A stretch of DNA of 15,615 nt from Candidatus Odinarchaeota archaeon. Its GTDB lineage: Archaea > Asgardarchaeota > JAGGXT01. Position 1 is the stretch's first letter. Every line of letters begins with the position of its first letter. Below the pieces are notes generated by a model that worked only from the letters and a program-made list of their open reading frames with translations, was not told the DNA's origin and did no database searches. Below are positions 7,201-15,524 of the stretch, one piece after another. A program made the position numbers and the translations under genes. The DNA lies in contig JAGGXT010000357.1 of NCBI GenBank assembly GCA_021162905.1, positions 1 to 15,615 of the forward strand, in the 5' to 3' direction.

Positions 7201-9099
7201 GACGTAATAAATGCAATCCCAGATACCTACACCATCACAATATATGTGAATAAGATAAATTACCAGAGCCATGTATTTTATGTCTCACTGAAAGTTGATG
7301 AAATACAAACAAAATTGAAAGTCACCGCCTTTCCGTCTAATTCAGTGAGCTGGATGCAAGAATATAGGATAATTGCAATGTATACGTATTCTAATGGAAC
7401 AGCTATAACAAATGCTGAAGTTTCTATGAAAATAGATGGTTCGGTATATGAATTAAACTGGAACGGCACCCACTATGTATCTGGTACATTTAATAGCTCC
7501 GTATTAATTCCTGGAGAGTATGCATACTTAATAAATGCAACTAAGATTTATCATGAGCAAAAATTATTGCTCGCTAATATAACAATACTAAAAGCACCCG
7601 CCAACCTATTATTAACAATAAATGGGACATCCATATCTGCTAATGGTATGTTCAATGTTACTTATGAAAAAGAAGGAATTCTTGAATTCTCAGTATTCTA
7701 TAATCAGTCAGAATGCAACTATGGTATAGAAAATGGCTACCTTTATCTCTCAATACGTGAAACCGGTTATTCAACAATCTTCAATGAAACAGGAAATGGA
7801 TTATATAATGCTATTATCAATTTCTCTGAGCTCTATGTTACGAGATTTTCTGTAACGATATATGCATCGCATCAAAACTTTTCTGATGTAAGCTTTCAAT
7901 TTATGTTAAATGTTACGCCGCAGCAAAGCTTTTTAACTGTTAACAAGCTTGAGTTTTCTGTAATTTGGGGTGAGAAGCCTACATTAATCGTAGAATTCAC
8001 TGACAATTATGGAGATCCAATAACAGACGCCATTATCACTGTTAATTGGACCGAAGCTGGATTGGTATTTTCTAGACAGGAGAATATATACGTTGCTACG
8101 ATTGATACATCATTTGAAGAACCAGGAAACTATACACTTGTAGTTTCAGCGTCTGCATTAAACTACAGATATCAGCAGGTGATAGTAAAACTGCAAGTCC
8201 TTATACCCTTAGAAATTGATATTCCAAAAATCGTCGAGAAATACTGGCTTGAAACAATCAACATAACAATGTATATACATGACCTATATAATAATAGGAG
8301 TCTAGATAATGCTGATGTGAAATATTCATGGGCTTTTGGCTCTGGTAATTTCACTTTTATTGGCAGAGGCCTGTATATTTTGACATTAAACTTAACCCAA
8401 TATCCAACTGGTGATTATAATGTCAATGTTACCATAATGAAGGAAGGTTATCCCACCGTACATGATAACTTCACTCTAAGAATACTTCCTGCTCCTATGA
8501 AATTTATTTACGTAGACATTCAATCTGGGAATGAACTTGAAATCGGTCAGAACTTAACGGTTAAAATACTCCTAGAGGAGACCGTGTTCAATAATCCACT
8601 AGATGATGCGAATGTAACAATGATAATATATTCTGAGGAAGAAGTTGTTGCTGTAGCTCAGTTTGACAACACCGGTAATGGCACTTACTACTTATCATTT
8701 AATACAGAAAACTTATCCTTAGGTAGCTACTTAGTAGAAATTTATGCATCAAAAGAGAATTATGCATCACCAAAAGCATATGTCTTTACGCTTCTAATAA
8801 AAGAGCAAACAGTGAACCTTGTTGTGGCGAAGATACCCGTGTCTACACTCTATTTCTCATCAGGTGTTGCAATCTCCGCAATAGGCATATTCGGTGGTGG
8901 TCTATATGGATATAAACTATACAAAATACCATGGATTATCCGTGCATTAGATAAAGTAATAAGAAATATCGCAAAGGGTAAGAAAACTATTGACTTCTCA
9001 AAATTCCCACAAATCGAAGATGTATTAAGAGATATCTTAGGTCCTGAATTCTCAAAAATAGGACGAGAACCACCGAGAAAGATAACTGAGGAAGTCTAA
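4186..9099 (+). CDS. Giant secreted Ig-repeat surface protein with C-terminal membrane anchor
   Basis: This is a cell-surface protein, exported and held by one C-terminal transmembrane helix. I chose ATG 4186 (1637 residues) because GGAG and a G-run sit just upstream and it gives a compact signal peptide, MGRKWLLLSTSFLLFCLIVS; a TTG at 4171 would add five residues. Residue numbers here count from 4171. From W65 a DUF2341-like segment begins (WWNKSFEYRVKISI), continuing into a Tyr/Trp-rich module to about 440. Four short transthyretin/carboxypeptidase-regulatory-like sandwiches follow (about 450-507, 543-606, 635-706, 727-790). Then come about seven Ig/invasin-like sandwiches of 80-100 residues (about 832-907, 952-1043, 1059-1140, 1151-1248, 1262-1344, 1355-1439, 1450-1546), several ending in GxYxxxIxAxxxNY. 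The transmembrane helix is near 1557-1584 and a charged cytoplasmic tail covers about 1586-1642. There are many N-x-S/T sequons and very few cysteines. Its stop overlaps the facing pyrD stop by four bases. Adhesion or S-layer-associated binding is the likely role; the ligand is unknown. Confidence 0.85.
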   Translation: MGRKWLLLSTSFLLFCLIVSSLSSQSFVEVPLNDKIIETSKETENNNPQLSNRNTEATSWWNKSFEYRVKISITERANLSITLFPINVYLEFKENHAHKDSIRVLFWDGNNWIGPLVSQVWNKTFYDDGIHLKSATVTFLVNLTEYETVNYYIYYSKYDRGAVSFTPMVQGYEDESIDNDYWFQGKYYKVYTNHLRNGKIEKLWHLITNNEIGNPGSPGNTYFPTHYDPYSTALGNTYGAAINVEGITESGPIFIKYHTTAQFSGSYDDKAEITYTFYWFGWVVEVNSSCNDDVDWSYFYSIWWMFDPGVMPSLYIFREPNDEEIYENFATGTWNRVYKYGNVTRVAFYDTNDGEGVGYGEIDVQAYRFTSYARFHYIYYYYYTYQYWYKRYNEVANDAGSWEYEKYVMVVWNATEGLDPFKKMTIEFQNNPEIEIGEERIIFQLKVNVFDGNNNPVPGANVYVFSGDQLIQSGITQSNGYIILPIDQEGTYDILVNYTTSYQQNDEYMTVSAESQAVVEYPDDVFQTVSKDIFLPMGTLNITVIDLLGRDLASDAIIEIYNGGYEITGGPRTTTNGQIILPFFPHGEYTIYTSYQPLERSVEFWIFRITETQIDFSFTQSEFIITQPIGDLLIKVNAYDGHGIHDISLLLSNASNVKGVKYHSISTNATGYAYLYRIENATWNLHISATDSYNQPLDRDITIFRLNNTLSESTLSVILPLTRLNILVTVGGENYEGATIEVRKEGSSNILTSGTTNASGQITFSLILEGKYNVTAIVYISKNLSIVYASNNYSAVFEFKFPGFTYSEKDSVMVNGNSTNVFFYYYNDNITIKVNYYNRTGLSTNPIDIPISGSENITIWIYLGNNLVHHITKGSSLGNIIIEELNNGTYYLHISTSLLKLNASALYYTIKVIIYNKTYNSPTPISYLLKVASVDADAYVSKGTITVEWSKKTSLTLYYNDTIHNLPIPDANVTYVITNIEQTYYYKNTFDYDPNNKSYVLNLDTDVINAIPDTYTITIYVNKINYQSHVFYVSLKVDEIQTKLKVTAFPSNSVSWMQEYRIIAMYTYSNGTAITNAEVSMKIDGSVYELNWNGTHYVSGTFNSSVLIPGEYAYLINATKIYHEQKLLLANITILKAPANLLLTINGTSISANGMFNVTYEKEGILEFSVFYNQSECNYGIENGYLYLSIRETGYSTIFNETGNGLYNAIINFSELYVTRFSVTIYASHQNFSDVSFQFMLNVTPQQSFLTVNKLEFSVIWGEKPTLIVEFTDNYGDPITDAIITVNWTEAGLVFSRQENIYVATIDTSFEEPGNYTLVVSASALNYRYQQVIVKLQVLIPLEIDIPKIVEKYWLETINITMYIHDLYNNRSLDNADVKYSWAFGSGNFTFIGRGLYILTLNLTQYPTGDYNVNVTIMKEGYPTVHDNFTLRILPAPMKFIYVDIQSGNELEIGQNLTVKILLEETVFNNPLDDANVTMIIYSEEEVVAVAQFDNTGNGTYYLSFNTENLSLGSYLVEIYASKENYASPKAYVFTLLIKEQTVNLVVAKIPVSTLYFSSGVAISAIGIFGGGLYGYKLYKIPWIIRALDKVIRNIAKGKKTIDFSKFPQIEDVLRDILGPEFSKIGREPPRKITEEV
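8839..8923 (+). other. C-terminal transmembrane anchor of the surface protein
   Basis: An uncharged glycine-rich stretch starting VSTLYFSSGVAISAIGIFGG spans the membrane once. It is followed at once by KLYK and a basic region, as expected for a cytoplasmic stop-transfer side. About 58 residues remain inside the cell. Confidence 0.8.
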
Positions 9100-10028
9100 T
9101 TATCTTTCATAATCATACAAAAGTAATCTGTAATATTTTTTTTCTCTTTTTCAAGATATCTTATAAGATCCCTTAAAATTCGTCTAATTATTTTTGTACC
9201 ATATTTTCCTATGGCTGAACCTATCTGAACCGCATTGGCTCCCGTTGCAATAAATTCCAGAACATCTCTATAGTTGGTGATCCCCCCAACACCAATTATT
9301 GGTAAATCAGTTACTTTTCTCAACTCGTAAACTAATCGTAATGCAACATGTTTTATTGCAGGTCCAGAAAGTCCTCCGACTTTAAACCCCAAAATAGGTT
9401 TTCCTACTTCTATGTTTATTGCTATTGCAGGGAGTGTGTTTATAGCCACAAAACCGTCAATTCCCGAATCAATAGCACCTTTTGCCACATCAAGAAAAGA
9501 TGGAATGTTAGTATTTCCTGGTAATTTAATAAAAATAGGAATTCTTTTTACATTCTTTTTTACTTCCTCTATAACCTCTGCTGTAAGCCTTGCATCTAGA
9601 CCTATATTAAGTATTTTTTCCTTCGAGTGCGGGCATGAAACATTCACTTCGATGGCGTCAGCTCCAGAATTTTCTGCAACCTTAGCAACTCTTCCGTATC
9701 CTTCCGTGTCATTTGCATAGATGCTCACAATAAGGGGCTTCTTACATATCTTCTTAAATTTCTTTATTTCTTCTGAAAAAACATCTATTCCTGGATTACG
9801 TAAGCCTATCGCATTTATAAAACCACAAGGGACTTCTATAACATTTGGTCCGGGATGTCCTTCATTAGGATAAGGCCCAATGGATTTTGTAGTTACCGCT
9901 GCAAACCCCGCCTTTGCTAATCGGCAAAGAATTTCAGCATTTGTCCCTAAAATTCCCGAAGCTAAAATTAAAGGATTCTCTAATTGTATTCTACCTATTC
10001 TAACCTCAAGTAGACCTTCTTGTTTCAA
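9096..10028 (-). CDS. pyrD: Dihydroorotate dehydrogenase, class 1B catalytic subunit
   Basis: This FMN enzyme oxidises dihydroorotate to orotate, and class 1B passes the electrons to NAD through a PyrK subunit. The 310-residue TIM barrel is of normal length. Visible landmarks are NPLILASGILG at 18-28, TTKSIG at 46-51, NAIGLRNPG at 72-80, the catalytic Cys C132 in NVSCPHS (class 1 uses Cys, class 2 uses Ser), IKLPGN at 167-172, AINT at 195-198, the FMN-binding GGLSGPAIKHVAL at 218-230, and the phosphate-binding GVGGI at 246-250 with GANAVQIGSA. It starts with TTG at 10028, four bases after the pyrE stop, and GGAG of the ribosome site lies in the last pyrE codons. It is the last gene of the leftward operon. 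The matching pyrK-type gene is on the opposite arm of the cluster (14300-15067), which supports class 1B. Confidence 0.95.
   Translation of the reverse strand: MKQEGLLEVRIGRIQLENPLILASGILGTNAEILCRLAKAGFAAVTTKSIGPYPNEGHPGPNVIEVPCGFINAIGLRNPGIDVFSEEIKKFKKICKKPLIVSIYANDTEGYGRVAKVAENSGADAIEVNVSCPHSKEKILNIGLDARLTAEVIEEVKKNVKRIPIFIKLPGNTNIPSFLDVAKGAIDSGIDGFVAINTLPAIAINIEVGKPILGFKVGGLSGPAIKHVALRLVYELRKVTDLPIIGVGGITNYRDVLEFIATGANAVQIGSAIGKYGTKIIRRILRDLIRYLEKEKKNITDYFCMIMKDN
9132..9151 (+). terminator. Possible T-tract terminator for the surface-protein gene
   Basis: A T-run (ATATTTTTTTTCTCTTTTTC) lies about 35 bases past the stop codon on the plus strand, inside the 3' end of pyrD. Archaeal termination often relies on such T-tracts without a hairpin. 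It also encodes Lys/Glu codons of pyrD on the other strand, so it may be coding coincidence. Confidence 0.35.
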
Positions 10029-10032
10029 TGTT

Positions 10033-10641
10033 TCAATCTCCTTTTAAGTAGTTAATGACCTCATCATATTTCTCTTTATTAATACACTTGCTATCATATA
10101 GAATATTAATAATATCGGTGATCTTAGCATAATAATGAAGTGTTATGCCCTCTTTCTTAAGTCTCTCAACAGCTCCCTGCTCTCTATCTATGAGAACAAA
10201 TGCATGCTCTACTTTAAGTTTCTCTTGACGCAATTTTTCTGCACTTTCCAGCACACTCTTCCCAGTAGTTGCTATATCATCGACTATTATTACCTTATCA
10301 CCAATCTCATAGACACCCTCGATCAATTTTCTTAGACCGTGCCCCTTTGTTTCCTTCCTTAGGTATATCAGAGGCTTTTTCATTTTATATGCTATTAAGG
10401 CTGAAATAGGAATTCCTGCTGTTGGAACACCCGCTATCCTATGAAACTCAGTTTTCGAGTCAGCAATACTCTCTATATACAAATCAGTAATGAAATCAAA
10501 AACATCTGGGTATGAAGGAATTATTCTTAAGTCTACATAGAATGGAGATTCCAAGCCACTAGTAAGAATAAAATGTCCAAACTTAATAGCTCCTATGTCG
10601 AATAACACTTTACTAAGTTTACGGACTAGCTCTTCTCTCAC
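10033..10641 (-). CDS. pyrE: Orotate phosphoribosyltransferase
   Basis: It transfers ribose 5-phosphate from PRPP to orotate, giving OMP. The 202-residue protein has the normal length for the family. The PRPP-binding loop VIIVDDIATTGKS at 117-129 is intact, as are the orotate-side residues around FGHFILTSGLESPFYVDLR (21-39) and the flexible-loop LRKETKGHG at 94-102. The start is GTG at 10641, which lies 23 bases inside the 3' end of pyrF and has a strong GGAGG site seven bases upstream, so translation is probably coupled. It sits directly before pyrF's product in pathway order although downstream in gene order. No fusion to OMP decarboxylase is present. Confidence 0.96.
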   Translation of the reverse strand: MREELVRKLSKVLFDIGAIKFGHFILTSGLESPFYVDLRIIPSYPDVFDFITDLYIESIADSKTEFHRIAGVPTAGIPISALIAYKMKKPLIYLRKETKGHGLRKLIEGVYEIGDKVIIVDDIATTGKSVLESAEKLRQEKLKVEHAFVLIDREQGAVERLKKEGITLHYYAKITDIINILYDSKCINKEKYDEVINYLKGD

Positions 10642-11370
10642 TATAAGCCCTCCAATTCTCTTGGGCTATAATTTTCGCAGATAGCTCAATGTCATCGGAA
10701 CTATATATTCTTCGACCAACTATTTCAAAGTCTGCCCCATTTCTAATTGCAATTCCCGCCTTTGCACCTTGGGCGCCGATTCCTGGAGAGAGTATGAGCA
10801 TTTCATCACTTAACATCTCTCTCACCAGTTTAATTTCTTCTGGTCTTGTTGCTGGTGCAATAACTCCTGTGGCTCCTACACTCACTGCAAGTTCCGTAAG
10901 TTCTTTAATATGGGGCTTGATAAATTTAATTGCACCCGGGTGCGACATACTTACTAATAGAAAGACTGCCCTATTGTACTCCTCAGCTACTTTTATTACG
11001 TCCCTTACAGCATCCTCTCCTATTATAGCATGAACTATCAATGCATCAATTCCTGCATTATATGCATGTCTTGCTATCCATTTGTTTGTATTTCCAATGT
11101 CTGCGATTTTAAAATCGCCTATGATAGGTAGTTTTGTTCTTTGCTTCAATTCACCCACAATATCCAACCCAGTTGCTAAAATTAAAGGATATCCGACTTT
11201 AATAGCTGCTAAGTATTTTGATGCCAGTATAGCTATATTTAATGCCCTATTCCAAAGAATTCTTTTGTCTTTGTGTGTTTTTACATCTTGAGTTACATCT
11301 AATGCCAGTATTGTTCTAGATTTATTTCGGTGAGCCTTTTGTTCTATTATGTCGATAAAGTTTTTACCTA

Positions 11371-11374
<4 letters not shown>
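10619..11374 (-). CDS. pyrF: Orotidine 5'-phosphate decarboxylase
   Basis: It decarboxylates OMP to UMP, the end of the de novo pathway, without cofactor. Active-site residues are in place: D26 in ILALDV, K59 in AAIKVGYP, and the DxKxxD charge array D87-K89-D92 in GDFKIADIGNT. The phosphate-gripping region SPGIGAQGAKAG (about 196-207) and R201-type GRRIY near 220 follow. At 251 residues it is longer than many archaeal forms of about 210-230, because of an N-terminal extension before RTILALD and a short basic end RRASP. The ATG start overlaps the pyrI stop as ATGA (four bases), and the pyrE GTG start lies within its last 23 bases, so the three genes are likely translated in a coupled way from one message. 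Confidence 0.95.
10641..10655 (-). promoter_or_regulatory. Ribosome binding site deciding the pyrE GTG start
   Basis: Read on the minus strand, TTGGAGGGCTTATA directly precedes the GTG at 10641. GGAGG matches the 3' end of 16S RNA with about seven bases of spacing. The site lies inside the pyrF coding sequence, so pyrE is probably initiated by ribosomes finishing pyrF. Confidence 0.6.
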
Positions 11375-12886
<1,512 letters not shown>

Positions 12887-12895
12887 TTTTTTAAA
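12887..12895 (+). promoter_or_regulatory. Probable TATA box of the pyrC-pyrK operon
   Basis: TTTTTTAAA lies about 50 bases before the favoured pyrC start. Transcription would begin near 12917, giving a leader of about 25 bases containing the GGTGAT ribosome site at 12933-12938. Confidence 0.45.
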
Positions 12896-12942
12896 CATCT
12901 CAACCTTAAATTGATAAAAAATAGTAAAATTTGGTGATTTGT

Positions 12943-14298
12943 TTGGGAGTTATCGATTTGATCGTTGAAAACACCACGATTCCTACAGATGCTGGATTGG
13001 TGATAGGGAGCATTCTTATTGATGAGGGGAAGATACTGAAGGTCAAAAGGGCCTCACTATTGGTTGATGCCGACGTGAGAATTGATGGCAGTGGGCTAAT
13101 AGCTCTTCCCGGGGCAGTGGATGTTCACGTTCATTTTAGAGACTTTGACTTAGCTTATAAAGAGGATTTTTATTCGGGTAGTTGTGCAGCTGTAGCTGGA
13201 GGGGTTACTACAGTTTTTGATATGCCTAATACAAAACCTCCTGTTAATAACTCATACTACTTGGAGCAAAGAATCTCTCTCGGGAAAATGAAATCTCTTA
13301 CGAATTTTGCTTTTCATGTGGGTTATCCAGATAATGATAAAAATTTAGAAAAGGAACTTGTTGATATGTACGAACTGGGTGCAAGATCAATAAAACTCTA
13401 TGCGTATGAGTATGACAGCTTTAGCAATGTATTTGAAAAAATAATCGAAGTTGTTAAGAAAAAAAGATTACGAGATTTCAGATTTTGCATACATGCCGAG
13501 GATAAGACAATGATAGAGAAAAATGAAGAAACTCATGAGAGTCACATAAAAGATCTGGAATATCACAATCTTGTAAGAAGTGAGTATGCAGAGGCAAAAG
13601 TGGTATCAGAAGTATTAAATATAGTTAGAAAACATAAAATTCCAGTTCACATATGTCATGTATCTTCCCAACTAAGTATAAACTTACTTAAGGATGCAAA
13701 AAAAGAGAAACTACCTATAAGTGCAGAGGTTACACCTCATCATGTTTTTCTGTATTTAGAAAAAGTAAAACCCATGGGCCCTTTCGCAAAAACTAACCCA
13801 CCTATCAGACCAAGAGATACCTCATTAAAGCTGCTCGACGCTCTAATAAATGGACCAATTGACTTTATCTCAAGCGATCATGCCCCTCATACATATAGAG
13901 AAAAAGAGCAGGGAATTGATGATATCCGTGAAGCCCCTTCAGGGGTTGTTGGTGTTGAGACTTTACTCCCATTAATGTTTGACTTACTCTCTCGTGATAT
14001 GATTACATTCTCACGTTTTCTTGAAGTGGTTTCCTATAAGCAGATTGAAACATTTAAAATCAAGAATAAAGGAGGCTTGACTTCTGGATACGATGCAGAT
14101 CTCGTATTAATAGATCCAAAAGCCGAGTGGACAATTAAAGGTGAAAATCTACATGGAAGAACGAAGTTTACACCATTTGAGGGCCAAAAAGTTAAAGGAA
14201 TGGTTAAATATACAATTGTTCAGGGGCTTCTAGTTTACGATAATGGAGATATACTTATTAAAAATGGCGTTGGCGAGTATATCGGAGAAGAGTGGTAA
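12943..14298 (+). CDS. pyrC: Dihydroorotase, amidohydrolase family
   Basis: It cyclises carbamoyl aspartate to dihydroorotate using a two-metal centre. I favour TTG 12943 (451 residues) because GGTGAT at 12933-12938 matches the 16S 3' end; starts at TTG 12931 or GTG 12934 would overlap that site. In this numbering the metal ligands are H62 and H64 in DVHVHFRD, K151 in SIKLYAYE (a likely carboxylated lysine), H184 in FCIHAED, H239 in ICHVSS, and D312 in SSDHAPHT. R66 after HVHF and the DMPNTKPP motif (about 93-100) are the usual dihydroorotate-binding features that set this family apart from hydantoinases. It is first in the rightward arm, one base before pyrK, and divergent from pyrB. Confidence is high for dihydroorotase from motif and context together; a hydantoinase-like role is much less likely. 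Confidence 0.92.
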   Translation: MGVIDLIVENTTIPTDAGLVIGSILIDEGKILKVKRASLLVDADVRIDGSGLIALPGAVDVHVHFRDFDLAYKEDFYSGSCAAVAGGVTTVFDMPNTKPPVNNSYYLEQRISLGKMKSLTNFAFHVGYPDNDKNLEKELVDMYELGARSIKLYAYEYDSFSNVFEKIIEVVKKKRLRDFRFCIHAEDKTMIEKNEETHESHIKDLEYHNLVRSEYAEAKVVSEVLNIVRKHKIPVHICHVSSQLSINLLKDAKKEKLPISAEVTPHHVFLYLEKVKPMGPFAKTNPPIRPRDTSLKLLDALINGPIDFISSDHAPHTYREKEQGIDDIREAPSGVVGVETLLPLMFDLLSRDMITFSRFLEVVSYKQIETFKIKNKGGLTSGYDADLVLIDPKAEWTIKGENLHGRTKFTPFEGQKVKGMVKYTIVQGLLVYDNGDILIKNGVGEYIGEEW

Positions 14299-14299
14299 C

Positions 14300-15067
14300 A
14301 TGAAGCTTTCTCATACACCCAAGATTGTTAAACTCGAGAGTGTTAAAAAAGTGACACCCAGAGTAAAAATATTCTCATTTTACCAAGAGGAAATAGCTAA
14401 AAGGGCTAAACCGGGCCAATTTTTAATGATTTGGATACCCGGAATTGATGAGATTCCAATGAGTGTGGCTAACGTGGAGAAGAATGGCTTAATAACAATT
14501 GCTGTTGCAGCAGTAGGTGATGCAACAAGAGCTCTTCATAAAAAACAAGAAGGTGATATAATTGGTGTCCGTGGTCCTTATGGAAATTACTTCAATATTA
14601 GAAAATATTCAAGAATCCTTATTGTTGCTGGAGGGTATGGTGTAGCTCCTTTATCGTTTGCTGCAAAAGTTGCTTATGAAAATCATAAAAAGATAACATT
14701 TATTTATGGTGCCAAATGTAAAGAGGAACTCTTTTTCAGAGAAAAAATTGAAAAATACTCCGAAAAAGTGGTTTATACAACAGAAGACGGAAGCTTTGGC
14801 ATTAAAGGGCTTGTCACAGATGCTTTTGATCATATAGACGATATTTCATCTTATGATGCATGCTTAATTTGCGGACCTGAAAACATGATAAAAGCTGTAT
14901 GGGATATTTGTAAAAAAGAGAAAATTAAAGTTCAAGCAAGCCTTGAGCGTTATATGATGTGCGGATTTGGAATATGTGGAAGTTGTGCTCTGGGACCATA
15001 TCTCGTATGTAAAGACGGTCCTGTTTTTTCGACAAGACAGTTAAGAATAATTGAGAAATTCTGGTAG
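14300..15067 (+). CDS. pyrK: Dihydroorotate dehydrogenase electron-transfer subunit (FAD, 2Fe-2S)
   Basis: It moves electrons from the FMN of PyrD through a 2Fe-2S cluster and FAD to NAD. The 255-residue protein is of normal size. An N-terminal FAD-binding barrel (about 6-100) has IPMSVANV at 52-59 and RGPYGNYF at 91-98. The nucleotide-binding domain begins at IVAGGYGVAPLSF (108-120) and includes CGPENMIKAV at 191-200. The cluster cysteines C221, C226, C229 and C237 form the PyrK pattern CGFGICGSC plus a fourth Cys. I set the start at ATG 14300, one base after the pyrC stop; a frame open back to 14243 lies inside pyrC and adds no conserved sequence. The partner pyrD is the last gene of the opposite arm. 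Other FAD/FeS reductases (HydG- or sulfhydrogenase-gamma-like) share this fold, but the context makes PyrK the best call. Confidence 0.9.
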   Translation: MKLSHTPKIVKLESVKKVTPRVKIFSFYQEEIAKRAKPGQFLMIWIPGIDEIPMSVANVEKNGLITIAVAAVGDATRALHKKQEGDIIGVRGPYGNYFNIRKYSRILIVAGGYGVAPLSFAAKVAYENHKKITFIYGAKCKEELFFREKIEKYSEKVVYTTEDGSFGIKGLVTDAFDHIDDISSYDACLICGPENMIKAVWDICKKEKIKVQASLERYMMCGFGICGSCALGPYLVCKDGPVFSTRQLRIIEKFW

Positions 15068-15079
15068 CACATACCTATT

Positions 15080-15106
15080 TATATGCGTCCTACTTAAAAA
15101 TAAGTA
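15080..15106 (+). promoter_or_regulatory. TATATGCGTCCT element and small hairpin after pyrK
   Basis: The 12 bases TATATGCGTCCT (15080-15091) are identical to 4086-4097 before the surface-protein gene. They run directly into a dyad TACTTA-AAAA-TAAGTA (15091-15106). The element could be a promoter for the short membrane-protein frames or a processing or termination site after pyrK; a second TATA-like sequence (GTATAAAAAT) follows at 15104. Confidence 0.3.
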
Positions 15107-15141
15107 TAAAAATCTGGAAGAATGATATTGCAAGGGAGTAT

Positions 15142-15258
15142 TTGACTCGTATCGTCTTATTTTCTGTAATAATATACACAACAATAAACCTATCGCTTAG
15201 CAATCTTTTATGGACTATGCATGATCTCTTAACAAGCTCCATTCTATACCGACCCTAA
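15142..15258 (+). CDS. Short membrane-protein frame, possible 5' part of a frameshifted gene
   Basis: TTG 15142 opens a 38-codon frame beginning MTRIVLFSVIIYTTINLSLS and ending LLTSSILYRP before TAA 15256-15258. GGGAG lies three bases before the start, and the frame stays open upstream of the TTG. It encodes one clear hydrophobic helix. The following frame (from 15233) is shifted by +1, overlaps it, and carries on with more hydrophobic helices. Either it is the front half of one small membrane protein broken or recoded at CCC-TAA, or it is an unrelated short peptide. I recognise no family. Confidence 0.35.
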   Translation: MTRIVLFSVIIYTTINLSLSNLLWTMHDLLTSSILYRP

Positions 15259-15277
15259 ATATGGATTAGAACTAATA

Positions 15278-15472
15278 GTGCCTCCCCTTGAAATTATTGT
15301 TGCATTGGAAATAATACGAGGAATTCTTTACGTTATTATACTGCTCGGCCTTATTATGAATCAAAGTTGGCCAGCATTTATGTGCTTTGTCCATGGAGTT
15401 GAAATTACCGCTGACTCCTTTTTCCAAAGTCTAGTTATTGTAAGGGTATTTTCAAAAAGGAAATCTAAATAA
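15278..15472 (+). CDS. Small hypothetical membrane protein, possible 3' part of a frameshifted gene
   Basis: From GTG 15278 this frame encodes 64 residues with a long hydrophobic span (LEIIVALEIIRGILYVIILL) and a second, weaker one near SFFQSLVIVRVF, then a basic end KRKSK. The frame is open back to 15233 with plausible protein sequence (FYTDPKYGLELIVPP), and the GTG has no clear ribosome site. This suggests the true N-terminus lies upstream in the +1-shifted frame at 15142-15258. Joined, the two would give about 110 residues with three helices. A hairpin with a T-tract follows directly, which fits the end of a real transcription unit. No family is recognised. Confidence 0.45.
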   Translation: MPPLEIIVALEIIRGILYVIILLGLIMNQSWPAFMCFVHGVEITADSFFQSLVIVRVFSKRKSK

Positions 15473-15494
15473 ACGTGACAATCACCACGTTTTT
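15471..15494 (+). terminator. Hairpin with T-tract after the small membrane-protein frame
   Basis: AAACGTG (15471-15477) pairs with CACGTTT (15486-15492) across an eight-base loop and runs into TTTTT. It overlaps the stop codon of the small frame. Hairpin-plus-T-tract terminators are less common in Archaea than in Bacteria, but the fit is good. Confidence 0.5.
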
Positions 15495-15511
15495 CAAAGG
15501 CCTGTCCATTA

Positions 15512-15524
15512 AAGTATATATAAA
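15512..15524 (+). promoter_or_regulatory. TATA-like sequence at the right edge
   Basis: AAAGTATATATAA matches the AAAGTATATAT core seen at 4080-4090. If it is a promoter, transcription would start near 15545 and lead out of the window; no coding sequence is visible in the remaining bases. Confidence 0.3.

Noticed and set aside
14243..14299. Upstream extension of pyrK into pyrC
   Set aside because: The 19 extra residues are a shadow of the pyrC 3' end; ATG 14300 is one base after the pyrC stop and gives the normal PyrK N-terminus.
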